A stretch of DNA of 64,000 nt, taken from contig NC_079519.1 in assembly GCF_000801105.2 (NCBI RefSeq), positions 8,864,668 through 8,928,667 of the forward strand. The letters run 5' to 3'. The notes beneath the pieces are model-generated. The model had not been told where the DNA came from and made no database searches. It worked only from the letters and a program-made list of their open reading frames with translations. The first letter of the stretch is position 1, and each line of letters opens with the position of its first letter. This stretch comes from Raphanus sativus (lineage: Eukaryota; Streptophyta; Magnoliopsida; Brassicales; Brassicaceae). Positions 45,191-58,177 of the stretch are shown here, in pieces. The position numbers and the translations under genes were made by a program.

Positions 45191-46684
45191 TGTTTCCGTT
45201 CGAGAGTGAGCTAGAGGGAGAGAGAGATCTTTTGCTTTTCCTTTTTTTTTCCTTTTTTTTCCTTTTTTTTTCCTTTTAGAGAAATAGCAGCAACAATTTA
45301 TAGATAGACATAGGTGCGCAGATAGTACTGGTATAGGTACCGTCGATTTAATATTCAACGGCCAAGATATATTTTTGGGACCCACTCTCACTGCCTTCTC
45401 CTCCAAGTTTTTACCCTGGTTCGGTAATTCAATAATTATCACATTTTTTAACCGCCCTCTTCTTTTTCTTTTACGTTCCACACACACTCATAAAAAGTAG
45501 CTCTTTTCTTAGTTAACATTTTAATTTTTTACCTTATTTAGATTATTCTTTCCTTATGCAATTGGATTGTTAATTCTTTTTTTCTTAATTATGTTATGAA
45601 TTCAAAAATGTTTTATTTAATTAATGAGCTACAAGTTAACAAACTACTAATGAACTTTTATGAGTATTTACTTGTTCTTCTGTTGATCTCAACAAAATAT
45701 TTTTGTTCATTTTGTATTTATGAACCTTTTTACCTCTTATTAACTTGTTTTTGTGGATAGCTTTTGATAAATTCAGATTATGCATTAGTTTGAATAAATT
45801 TGGATTATATATACATTATCATCATATACGAACATATATGTTGTCTTCAATTCATGTGTAAGATGATGGTAGGGATACATACTATATAAACAAACCATAT
45901 CACACAAAATCTTAAACAAACGCATCACTTAGTGTGCCTTCTTTGAGCATCAAAATGTTCCAAATATTGTTACATCATATTATGTACACTAATATTTAAA
46001 CACTAAGATTTCAATGTCTTAAATAACTGAACCTGTAATAAACGACTAGTTAACTAGCACAAACAAATTCATTGCAAACTATATTTCCCAATTTGAAACC
46101 AAGAAAAGTTTTTTATACTAGTTTAACCAACTGAAACCAAGATTTCAAATATAGACCCTAAGATATAATCGGTGCCTAAGGCGGTAGCCTTTTTCATTAT
46201 ATAATGAACACGGCTTTGGACAGGCATCAGAAAAGAAAATCACGGAATAATCAAATACCTAAAATGCTGCTAAAAAAATTATTAGCACCAAAGATAAGAC
46301 TAAAGACGTAATATAACTGTAAAGCGAAGATGCTACAAAGTATATGAGATGCTCGCGATTCAAACAAATAGGTAGTTATAAGAAACGTCGACGCATAGTG
46401 GCTTAGCATACGAACTAAGGGTATATGTAACTCAATGAAGAGTTTGAAAGCTCTTGAGACCTAATTGGATAAAAAAAAATTCTTTGAGAGAAATTATTTG
46501 AGACCAATTTCCTGTTGGACGGACTGAATCAAATCGAACAAGATTGTCAAAAGCAAAATCTTATTTATTAACTTCAAAAACTGAATACTATAAGTCTTAG
46601 CTCTGTTTATACAATGAAAGATTTGAAGCTAGAAACCAATTTGAATTAGGAAAGATAACTGATACTTAGAAAAGTAAAATTTAT

Positions 46685-48063
46685 CTTAACCAAATACCTA
46701 AAAGACTGTCCGAAGCTCCAGTTAGGAGGAGTAGCGTTGTTGGAAAGGACAGTACAGGCCATTACTGGTTGATACTTTGAAGGAGAGAGCTTGGCCGTTG
46801 AGTTTTGAGTTGCTTTGCCAGTTCTGTCCCCAGTTTCTCTACATGCTTTGCCAACATGTCCTTGTTCCTTCCACAGAGACCGAAACAACATATCCGATAA
46901 AATCTCCCTCAATATTTTCTTGGACTGCCTTTTTGTCAAAATTTGATTAAAATTTCTTGTAAATTCATGCATATTCTCAAGAAAATGCATGAGAAAAAAA
47001 GAACCAAACAGTATTGATTTTACCAAGATAAACCGAAATTTCAAACCAGTGTTGAATTGATTGTTTTCTTTTGTGTCGAATTTATTTATTTTTTCTCTAA
47101 AACAGATAAAATGTTATATATGGTTTTGATCCACAGTTTATTGAGAAAACCGGAGAAAATTGAACCGGATGGTCTTGGACTCCCGTAAACCGAACATAAC
47201 CGGTTTAGTTATATCCTTTGATTTCACCGAACCAAAATGTAAAAACGTACCTTCGGTATTGGACGGGGACGACACTGGTTTATATTTAGTGATGCGGAGA
47301 AAGATGGGCTCAGCCAAATCGAAGTGATGTTGGGGAGGATTGCACCAACATGCGGCGTCGCTGGCTTGAGTAAAGTTCGGAGGACAAAAGTTTGTTCCTG
47401 TGACGGTGAATGTTCCCCGGAGACACCATTTTGGGTCATTGACACATTTGATCTGGAAATAAGCGCCGTAGCTTTTGCCGCCATTTGATAGAGCCGTGCT
47501 TAACGCCGCCGTGTTTCGTGTTCTATCCTTGACTGTATAAGTTACCGTACCCACACGCACCGCCTGAACTCGCCCCAAGGATACAGAATTAGCTCCGGAG
47601 TTGAGACATTAACAAATTTGTGATTACCAACAAAAACACTAAGAAGCTGAAATTTATGTGAAATTATAAAAAGGTCACCATTTTTTAAAACCAACTTTTA
47701 AATGACTGATGAGAATGTGACTAATAGTCAATGTGATCACTTCAAATATTAAATGGTTATTTTTAAACTTGAGAAATTTATCCAATATATTTTAAAAGTC
47801 ACTTAATTATTATTTACATTCTATTATATTGAGGCTACTTAGAAAAGAAAAGATTCTTAAAAGGTTTAAGTTAAAGTTAGAACTTTGAAGTAAGTTGGAG
47901 AGAAGAGTAAGCAAAAGACTACCCATGGTGCTAGAAGCATCAGAACCTCCAAGAATGCGGCTCGAGCATTGACCCAACCGCTACTATAACCATCCACACT
48001 CTTGCACATCACCATGACCATGAGACTCATCAAAGATGTTATCACTTTTCCAAAAATCTCCAT
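46685..48063 (-). pseudogene. Alpha-expansin pseudogene (copy B)
   Basis: Exon 1 47923-48063, exon 2 47251-47563, degraded exon 3 down to about 46695. The frameshifts and stops seen in copy A are all present at the same places, as are the G-box (48134-48139) and TATA-like box. The lesions therefore predate the duplication. Confidence 0.88.
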
Positions 48064-48329
48064 ATCTCTGCCTTTTTCTGCACAAGAAAAATGTTGAATA
48101 ATAAACAGAAACATATATAAATATGTGTCGTGTCACGTGTGCACCAAGATGGAAGATAAGATAAGAGTGTGGAAGATTGGAGCTTACAATGGGTTGGAGA
48201 AGAAAAATGAGGAACCACAAAAAAAACTGTAATGATGTTGAAGGAGATGAAAGGGGTTTCAATGTGGTAGGTTGTGAGTTGTGAAGAGATGTGATTAGTT
48301 ATATATTAGACAATTCTGCGTATAAAAGT

Positions 48330-50104
48330 GGTTTTTTTTTTTGAAAAAGTGGCTATTTTATATTTTACTAGGTATTACTTATGGTTTTGTTCTTGTAATA
48401 TACTGACAGTAGCAATTGATTATTTTTATGGATCATATAAACCCATTTTAACGATGGATGGATATATAAATTATGAGCCAGGTCAACTAGAGTGAAACAA
48501 ATTGGTACAACAAGTATAATTAAAATATTATGTTCGAGAGTAAGTGTTTTTAGTATAAGTTTTTATGTTCACCACAATATACTTTTTTGTTGTTTTAAAA
48601 AAGGGTATCACCATAATGTACTTTCTATATTTGTTCGCAATTCAAAATATAGTTTATGTATCATTAGATCATTTCTAAAATATCATTCTACTATTCACCT
48701 ATCTTTTTGCTAGAGTACAGTTAGTTAATACTCCCCCTATTTCATACTAATTTTATCTTACTTCAATGAATATATTAAATTTTACTTTTTTATCAAAATA
48801 ATCACTAAAATGTAATTTAAAAAATTAATATATTTAATTATAAATAGATATAATAAAAATATAATGGTTGCACAAATTTGTACTTTAGTATCATTTTCTA
48901 GATTCACCATAATGTACTTTCACATTTGCTTACACAATCTAAAATAAAGTTTATATATTACTACATTGTTTCTAAAATAACAACCTATAATTTAGACATT
49001 CTACATAACATCATCAATTTTTTTTGCATTTCAAATAATGTCCTAACAGAACGTCATGAAACAACATTTCAGAATACTAAAACAATACTTACATAGTTCA
49101 GCTGTGTGAAAAATAGTGTTTAAAATTGTCATTTGTGAAATAATCCATGATTTTATGTATATTTTATTATATACCCTATCAAATGCTTTTTAAAGTTTTT
49201 GATTAATTGTAAAACGCAGAATTGAAATAAAATCATTAATAGAACATGTGTGCTGCTTGGGATGTAATTTGTTGAAGGTGAATTTTTTTTTTTTTTAAGG
49301 TTTATTCTTACTATAACACTAAATTTAACAATAAAGTAACACCAATGTTACTTTTTGGTATTTACTTCTATTTTTCATCTCCAACTACAACACCTAATTC
49401 TACACCAAATATAATATTGTATAAGTTTATTAATTTAATATATTCTTTATATATTTAATTGAGTAATTATCATTTTATTACATTTAAAGTTTATGCTTAG
49501 TTGTTAAAATTTTAATTTATATTTTGATTTTTGATTTTTAAAAATTTAGGTTTTATAATTATTTTAATATCAATTTATTTAATTTATGTAAAATCTTAGT
49601 TAAAATATAAATTTATACATAAGATGCAGAATAAATGATTTTCAATCTGTTAATTTGATGTAAAAATAAAAATAAAAATAGCATGATAAATTTAATTTAA
49701 ATATAAATTAAACTAATTAATCATACCATGTAACTATAGCTAAATAAATAATAAAATAAACTATTTTCATATTTGTTCTGATGAATAATATTTTCTTTCT
49801 ATTTTTGAAAGAAGGATTTGCTATACATTTTTTTGTCAACGCTAGACTCTTTTTATTCCTTATTGATATATTTTTTAGATATTTTCCTAATTAATACGAA
49901 TTAGTTGTATATTTAAAAAACTTTAATTAAAAATAAGTTCGAATTTAGTATTTTTGAAGTTTGATTGGGTTTAATAAGCTCGAATTTAGTAACGAGCAAG
50001 ACACGTCGATGATACCAACTTCCTCGTTACTTTATAGATAGAGACCTCGGATGATGGGGCTAAATTGACCACTTCACCTTCTATGTTTTCTAATTCCAAA
50101 CAAC
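48330..50104. other. Intergenic AT-rich DNA with MITE-like segments (copy B)
   Basis: Equivalent of 23700-25471, with the same 'tactccccctatttcata' segment near 48729. No gene is visible. Confidence 0.35.
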
Positions 50105-50109
50105 ATGAT

Positions 50110-50653
50110 TGTTGGACCCGAATATGGCTCGATAGCTGAATAAAAAATAACAAAAGACGATAACGGGCCACGATAGGCCCATCACGAATTCAATATTTGA
50201 AAAGAGCTAAGTTAGAGCCGGAGGCTGAGAACTAAGGACTTTAACCAAAGAGGTCACGGTGAAGAGAAAGCTCACATCATAACAGAAGGAGCGCAGGGCC
50301 CGGTCAAAGGGAAGCTGGTGCGGATTCTTCAATAAACGGAGAAGATCTCGGGAACCAGTTGGCTACGATCAAGCGGGACCTGAGGCTATTTAAAGAGAAA
50401 GCAAATCAAGAAAGGAGATCTATTCAATCGTTATTCATTTTCGCAATTATTCGTATCAACTCTAAAGCATTTTGTTATCTTTGTAATCATCAAGAGAAAC
50501 ATCTTTTGTAACCATTCTTTTATCACATTATCAATACAAATCATCATTCATTCTACAAGTTCTTACGGGATTCAGCCCACGATTATTTTTCCTTAATCCT
50601 TTCCTAAACTATAAATCTGACCTAAAATCAGGTGGTGAGTTTAATCCCTCACA
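50110..50653 (+). repeat. 5' LTR of Tat element (copy B)
   Basis: Appears identical to 25477-26020, including the TATTTAAA box. Confidence 0.95.
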
Positions 50654-50706
50654 ATTGGCGCCGTCTGTGGGGAAGAAACAATCGAATCCCTTACCCTAAC
50701 TTGAGG

Positions 50707-52522
50707 ATGAATCCTACTGATCAGACAACAAATCCGTCTGACCTTAACCTCCCGATTCAGAGCAATGGCTCACCGAACGATGGAGGCTCTAGTCTCGTAA
50801 TCACGGAGCCTCAACGTGGCGACCACCGATCTGGGCAACAGCCTTCGGCTGGCGCTCGAACGAGCCAGACTGCAACCGGAGCTATTATCCCGAGATCATC
50901 AAGTGGAACCACCCCTGGGCTTCCAGTCACCGAGAATCCTCAGCAGCAAGCCACTCCGAATCAAACGGAGGCTCAGCTCTCTGAGATTCGTCAGATGATG
51001 ATGCAATTAGTAGACAAAGCTCGGGAAAGTGAGCGTACGATGCATCAGCTAGCTGCTCGTCAGCAACGATTCGAGGACATAACTAGATCTCTACACAACA
51101 ACCCAACCACCGTAATGTCAAGCTCCGGGGGTCACCTTCCAAGATCGATTGACCGATCCCTCATTCCCCCGAGGACGTTTAGACTTTTCCCCTGATAGCA
51201 CTGCTCCCGAAGGACGGGGATCTGCTTTCCAGACACCTCATACTGGGACAGCACCCGTGTTTAACCCGCCTATCACCAGTGCCATGGGAAGCAACGTAGC
51301 AACAACCAGTTCCACACCCAGTCAGGTCGCTGATCGGAGCACTCGCTTACCTCTTCCGCCGCCTGATTTTAGGTTCGGAGCAGAAGTATCCTTCCCATCT
51401 GGAGGCAGAACATCAGCTCCGGTTTATCAAACCAGAGGCTCAACCCCGAATGGGGACGGGTATCAACGGATAGACTCTGATAACCCAAGAGCTGGTGAGC
51501 GACTTAGCCCACCAACTGCATGGGAGGATGAGCCCACACGATTCCGTCAGGAACCTGCCCGTCGGGTACCTAATAACGACCCAAATGTCCTTCCCTTAGA
51601 AGGACCTGAAGCTATCCGTAGATATATGGAACGAACTCTAGCAGCTCTCCAAAAATTGGGAGCTCAAGTCCATAAAGCTATGAGCTCAGCTCCCGAAATC
51701 GATAGCTTGATCGAAGAAACCCGTGGAACTCCATTCACTGACAGAATAGCCAGCTCCTACATAAGAGATACCCGAAAAATCAGAATTCCCGAGTATGATG
51801 GGACCTCTGACCCAAATGCCTATTTGAGAGCTTTCCGATTGGCTATCGTGAAAACCCATTTTACACAGGAAGAATGCGAAGCAGGTTACTGCAGGACATT
51901 CACCGAAAACTTGGTCGGAACAGCCCTTGAGTGGTTCTCTGGTCTCGAACCAGCCTCGATAGATAGTTTCGATCAGTTAACTAGTGCCTTCATGAAGCAG
52001 TACTCGACCCATATCCTGAAGCAAGCCTCTGAGGCCGACCTTTGGAAGGTCAGACAAGGAATGGAGGACTCACTACGAGTCTACATCGAGAAATTCAGGG
52101 CAGTAAGAACTAAGCTCTCGAATCCGAACGACCTAGTCGCCATCGAGGCTCTTAGGAGAGGTCTGTTTTACAAATCGAAGTTCTGGTCGGAGCTAACACT
52201 CAATACTCCTCCAACTATTGATGATGCTCTTCATAAAGCCACCAAATACATTACTTTGGAGGAAGAGACAGCTGCACTGGATAAACTCCACAAGAAGCCT
52301 CAGAATCACTCGAAAGGTGAATCCTCTGAGGCAAAGGGACCTCATAAAAGGGGGAACCCCCGAAACAACCAAACTCATGGAGAACATTCCTACGCAATCG
52401 AGAAAGACAAAGAAGAGAAACCTGTCTCCGCAGCAAACAAAACTCCCTGGTCAAAAGGCTTTGATAAAAACAAACATTGCTCTTATCATGATCGAGAAGG
52501 GCACTCAACTGAGGAATGTTAG
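50707..52522 (+). pseudogene. gag: Tat element gag, frameshifted (copy B)
   Basis: Same frameshift (near 51150-51195) and same TAG (52520-52522) as copy A. The gag domain and zinc-knuckle-like end are unchanged. Confidence 0.88.
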
Positions 52523-53480
52523 GACCTCCAACGACAACTAGCAGCTAAATTCGCAGCCGGAGAAAAAAAGGGAGTGGACCTTAAAAATCCACCACCTTAT
52601 CAGAAAAGAGGTCCCAGAGACACCTCTCCAAAGCGCGAGAGGTCACCTGAGAAGGAGACCGATTCGCCACCTCCAGCTCCCAAGAAAAGAGTCGAGTTGA
52701 TTCTTGGAAAATTTCCCCAAGGAAAAAGTTTACAAGTCGAAGCTCTCTTGAGCAAACCGTCCCCTCAATCGAGCCCCGACTCGAGGGTGGACTGTATCCT
52801 TGGAGGATCAGATATATGTCAAGACTCCGTCAACTCCATTAAGAATCACGTACGGAAGGCTGTGTCTAACACTGGACCTAAGCCTCCCAAACCCGAGTCC
52901 AATACTAAGATTTCTTTCTGGGAAAGCGAGACCTCAAACCTTGACAGACCTCACGATGATGCGTTGATTGTCACCCTGAACATCGCAGGATACGAGGTCC
53001 CTAAACTCATGATAGACACAGGAAGCTCTGTTGACCTTATCTTCTACAACACCCTAAAAGGGATGGAAATAGACGACTACGAAATTATTGGCCAAAAAGC
53101 TAATCTCGTAGGCTTCTCCGGAGAAACAGCTACCTCATTGGGGACTATCAAGCTCCCAATCATAGCTGGCGGAATAATGAAAATGACCAACTTAGTAGTC
53201 ATCGACAGACCTTCCCCGTTCCATGCGATTTTGGAAAGACCCTGGATTCACAAGATGAAGGCAGTAGCCTCGACTTATCATCAATGTGTGAAATTCCCGA
53301 CACCTGAGGGATAACTACCGTACACGGTAGCCAGAAGATATCCAGGATCTGCTACTTGGGAGGATTCAAAATCCTCAAAAGTCCCCCCAATAGCAATTAC
53401 AGATCCAGGAGGGTCGCGAAATGCAACAAAATATTCGAGTTCCTCCCAAGAACCTCAACGAAAAAGTTTGCATTGACGAC
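52523..53480 (+). pseudogene. Tat element linker and protease, extra frameshift (copy B)
   Basis: The DTG protease is intact to FPTPEG, then one G is missing from the run near 53308 (gaggga versus gagggga in copy A), which creates a TAA at 53312-53314. This is a copy-B-specific lesion acquired after the duplication. The older frameshift before RT is also present. Confidence 0.88.
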
Positions 53481-55556
53481 TCAAATCCTGAAAGACAGGT
53501 GAGCATCGGATCTGGGCTACCTCTTGAGACAAAAAAGGAGCTCATTGACTTCTTGAAAAGCAATGTCAAAACCTTTGCATGGTCCACCAATGACATGAAA
53601 GGCATAGATCCGAACGTCACCACCCATAAACTAAAAGTAGATCCCACTTTCAAACCGATCAAACAAAAGCGTCGCAAGCTAGGCCTCGAAAAAGCTCAAG
53701 CTGTTAACGACGAAGTTGACCGACTTACGAAAGCTGGGTCTATTCGCGAGGTACACTATCCTGACTGGTTAGCCAACCCGGTAGTTGTAAAAAAGAAAAA
53801 CGGGAAATGGAGAATCTGTGTAGACTTCACCGACCTAAACAAGGCTTGTCCTAAAGACAGCTTCCCATTACCTCACATCGACCGTTTGGTTGAAGCAACA
53901 GCTGGCCATCGACTCCTATCCTTCATGGATGCCTTCTCAAGATACAACCAAATCATGATGGATCATGAGGACTAGGAGAAAACTGCATTCATAACCGAAC
54001 AAGGAACCTATTGTTACAAGGTTATGCCATTCGGATTAAAGAACGCAGGAGCTACCTATCAGAGGCTAGTAAATAAGATGTTTGCTGGGCAACTTGGAAA
54101 AACCCTGGAGGTCTATATTGACGATATGCTAGTCAAATCCTCAGCTGGAGAAGACCATATCTCCCACTTAAGGGAATGCTTCGATATCCTTAATAAATAT
54201 GATATGAAGCTCAATCCCACTAAATGTACCTTCGGGGTACCCTCAGGCGAGTTCCTAGGCTATCTCGTAACCGAAAGAGGCATTGAAGCCAACCCGCAGC
54301 AGATAGCAACCTTCCTAGAAATGCCGTCACCTAAGACAACCAGAGAGGTACAAAGATTGACCGGACGAATCGCAGCATTAAACCGATTCATATCCAAGTC
54401 CACCGATAAGTGCCTCCCATTCTACAAACTTCTAAGAAATAATAAGAAGTTCTTATGGGACGAGAAATGTGAGGAAGCCTTCAAACAATTGAAAGCTTAC
54501 CTATCTGAGCCTCCGATCCTATCCAAACCTGTAGTAGGAGAGCCACTATACCTGTACCTCGCCGTATCAACTGCTGCAGTTAGCGGTGTCCTAGTACGAG
54601 AAGAACAAAACAAGCAAAGGCCCGTCTATTACACCAGCAAGAGTTTAATAGATGCCGAAACAAGGTACCCAGCGATGGAAAAATTAGCGCTAGTAGTCGT
54701 AACAGCTGCCAGAAAGTTACGACCTTACTTCCCATCGCATTCAATCGTCGTAATGACCTCACAACCATTACGAATGATATTGCACAGCCCTAGCCAGTCA
54801 GGGCGATTGGCTAAATGGGCCATAGAGCTCAGTGAATACGATATTGAGTATAGACCTCGAGCAGCAGCGAAGGCTCAGGTCCTTGCCGACTTTGTCATTG
54901 AGCTAACATCCGAGCAATTAGATTACGAAATGGAATCTCCAAAGTGGAGCCTGTATGTCGACGGAGCCTCATCAAAATAGGGCTCTGGTGTCGGTCTAAG
55001 GCTGACTTCTTCAGCAGGAGAAACCATTGAGCAGTCATATAGGCTCGGATTTAGCGCCTCAAACAACGAAGCTGAATATGAAGCACTAATCGCAGGGTTG
55101 AAACTCGCCCTAAGCCTCGGAATTCGAGAGCTAAACGCTTATAGTGGTTCACAGCTAGTAGCTAGCCAGTTTCACGGGGAATATGAAACGAGGGACGAAA
55201 GAATGGGGGCATACCTCGAAGTCGTCCAGAACCTCACTAGGCAGTTCGACAAATTCGAGCTAACAAGGATCCCACGAGGAGAGAACTCCTCAACAGATGC
55301 GTTGGCTGCTTTTGCCTCCACATCGAACCCCCTCGTAAAACGGATCATACCCGTAGAAGAAATCGAAAAACCAAGCATCGACATAGCTACTAAAGCTGAG
55401 ATAGACAGCAAGCTAAAAGATCAACCCGAAGGTACCTGCCCTGAAACGGTAGCTACCCAAGTTTTTACAACATTCTGGTTCCCAAAAGCCAAAATACGTA
55501 ACTCTAAAAAGCATACCTCCGGGAGCACAATCCAAAACACGGAAGGTATTCCCTGA
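53421..55556 (+). pseudogene. pol: Tat element reverse transcriptase plus two RNase H domains (copy B)
   Basis: TAG codons at 53973-53975 and 54978-54980 match those of copy A. Two copy-specific missense changes are visible: Lys to Arg in VTERGIEA and Glu to Lys in ILSKPVVGE. The catalytic YIDDML motif is unchanged. Confidence 0.92.
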
Positions 55557-55782
55557 AATTCAGACTCCGTGGAGCTTAATCTCATGAATACCTCCAGGGG
55601 CACCAGCTCAGACCCACTCGTCTGCAGAGTTAAAACCAGAAGCCGTTCAGCCCTCCAAAATTCATCTAGGGGCACCGTCCAGACCCAGAGAATAATGAAG
55701 AAATTGGAGGTATTCCTCGGAATTTAGACTCCCTAGAGCCTAATCCTACGAATACCTCCGGGGACACCACGACACCAGGTCC

Positions 55783-57088
55783 CGAACAGGAACCTCCCTC
55801 GTTTCTTCATAGCAAAGTTGTAGGGAGAGAGGATTGGAGAATTCCAATCACGCAATACATCCTGGAAGGGAAGATTCCACCCAATAAATGGGAGGCTCAG
55901 AAGCTCAAAGCATTAAGCGCGAGATACTGCATAATCGAGTCTGTCCTCTACAAACGAAGCGTTTCCGGACCTTACCTAAAATGTGTCTATGGCCTCGTTG
56001 CTATGAGACTCATGAAGGAAATGCACGACGGCTCTTGCCGGAACCACTCTGGAGGAAGAGCTCTGGCCATCAGAATCAAAAGACAGGGCTATTTCTGGCC
56101 TACCATTATTGCAGACTGCGAGGTCTACTCCTCTTCATGCGACAAGTGCCAGAGGCATGCACCGATTATACACCAACCTGCAGAAAAGCTGTCCAACATA
56201 TCCGCCCCTTCCCCATTTATGAGGTGGTCCATGGACATTGTAGGACCACTAGTAGCGTCAGGAAGCGGAAAGAAGAAGTTACGCTTCCTCTTAGTCCTAA
56301 CAGATTACTTCATGAAATGGATAGAGGCTGAAGCTTTCCAACAGGTAACCAAAGTCGAGGTCGAACGATTCGTGTGGAGAGAAATCGTGTGTAGACACGG
56401 CGTCCCATACGAAATCGTAACCGACAATGAAGGACAGTTCATATCCCACGACTTCAAAATATTTTGTGACAAATGGAATATTTACCTGACCTTCTCAACA
56501 CCTCGACGACCTCAAGGAAACGGCCAGGCGGAGGCTGCTAATAAATCAGTATTAGCAAACCTCAAGAAACACCTCGGAACCCAGAAGGAACTCTGGTCAG
56601 AAAAGCTACCTGAGGTACTTTGGGCATGTAGAACCACCCCACGAAAGGCTACAGAAGAAACCCCTTTCTCCTTAGCCTACGGGATGGAAGCTGTCGTCCC
56701 AGCTGAAACCATTGCTGGTAGCCTCCGCCGGGAACTCTGTACATCCGACCCCGCAGCTAATGATCAGCTCCTAACGGACAGCCTCGATCTAATCGAGGAA
56801 AGATGGGACCGAGCCCTGATTCGCATTCAAAAATATCAGCAAGCAATGGCGCGCTAGTACAACTCCAAAGTAAGGCTCCGACAGTTCGTTGTAGGTGACC
56901 TAGTACTTAGGAAAGTTTTCGAAGGAACCAAGGAACCAGATGCTGGAAAGTTAGGAACCAACTGGGAAGGTCCCTATTAGATCATCCATGTGGTACGACC
57001 TGGCGTTTACAAGTTCCGAAAGGTGCAAACCGGGGTACTTGAAAACAGATCGTGCAACGCCACGAATCTTAAGAGATACTATCATTAG
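55783..57088 (+). pseudogene. Tat element integrase (copy B)
   Basis: Same HHCC and DDE arrangement and the same TAG interruptions (56855-56857, 56978-56980). One Ile to Leu change (LRFLLVLTD). The end after YYH is at about 57086-57088. Confidence 0.92.
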
Positions 57089-57417
57089 GTACCTAAAATT
57101 CCTGAACTACGTTAGGCTTGATCCCTTGACTGGGTACGTAGGCAACTCCGTTATGAGTGCAGCCTCAACCTCATTTCAACACTTTGTTCACCACAACCAA
57201 GGGGGCATATGTCTGATTAAAATCACATAGCTCAAGCAGCAAGTGTATAACCATTATAATACAACAATTGTATGACCATTATGATACCAAGTATCCAATT
57301 ATCAATAAAGCAATTATCCTTGATGTCTCAATTCTTTAACAACACAGGTCCCTACAAACACGGACCTAGGGTCCCAAAACCCTTCGGATCAGCTCAGGTC
57401 TCCATGAACCTGAACCT

Positions 57418-57721
57418 AAGGTCTTAAAATCCTTAATAATCTTGAAGGTCTTGAAATCCTTCAAACAAAATCAAATTTGATAAACCAACTAAAGGTCTTA
57501 AAATCCTTCAAACAAAGTCAGGTCTCCATTGACCTCAACCTAAGGTCTTAAAACCCTTAGAAATCATCAAGGTCTTAAAATCCTTCGAACAAGGTCAGGT
57601 CACCTCGGACCTAAACCTAGAATCTCGAAATCCTCAACAAAATACAAAGGTCTTAAAATCCTTATCAAATTTCGAAAGGTCTTAAAATCCTAAGCAAGTT
57701 CCAATGGATCTTAAAATCCCG
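57418..57721. repeat. Array of 17-bp near-palindromic motif (copy B)
   Basis: Counterpart of 32787-33090 with the same number and spacing of 'aaggtcttaaaatcctt' units. Confidence 0.8.
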
Positions 57722-58177
57722 TAAACAAATTCAGGTTCCCAAGAACCCCCACCTAAGGTACCCGAGTTAAACTCAGGCTCCTAAAAACCTTAAGCTAACC
57801 TCGATACTTCAGGAACCCCTCTTAAGAGGCCAAAAACGATCCAAGTCTCCAAGACTTATCACGAAATCAGGGATCTAATTCGGAGGATTCACTAAACTTC
57901 TTAATTAGTAACCAAAGCACATTCTCTATCGAAACTCTTAACCAAATTCGAGTTCATCCAAAAATGACTAAGTCAAATCGAAAAACTTAAAACGAAACTG
58001 AAAACTAAGTCTTGATAGATAAAAGGTTTAAAGGCCTCCTCAGGCCGACAAAGGTTTAAAAGACCTTAACAGAAACAAAGGTTTAAAAGCCTCCTCAGGC
58101 AATATAAGTCTTAGAAATAAAAGAAACGAAAGCCCATTGGGCGGAAATCCTAGAAACACATGAAAGAGCCTCATCTC

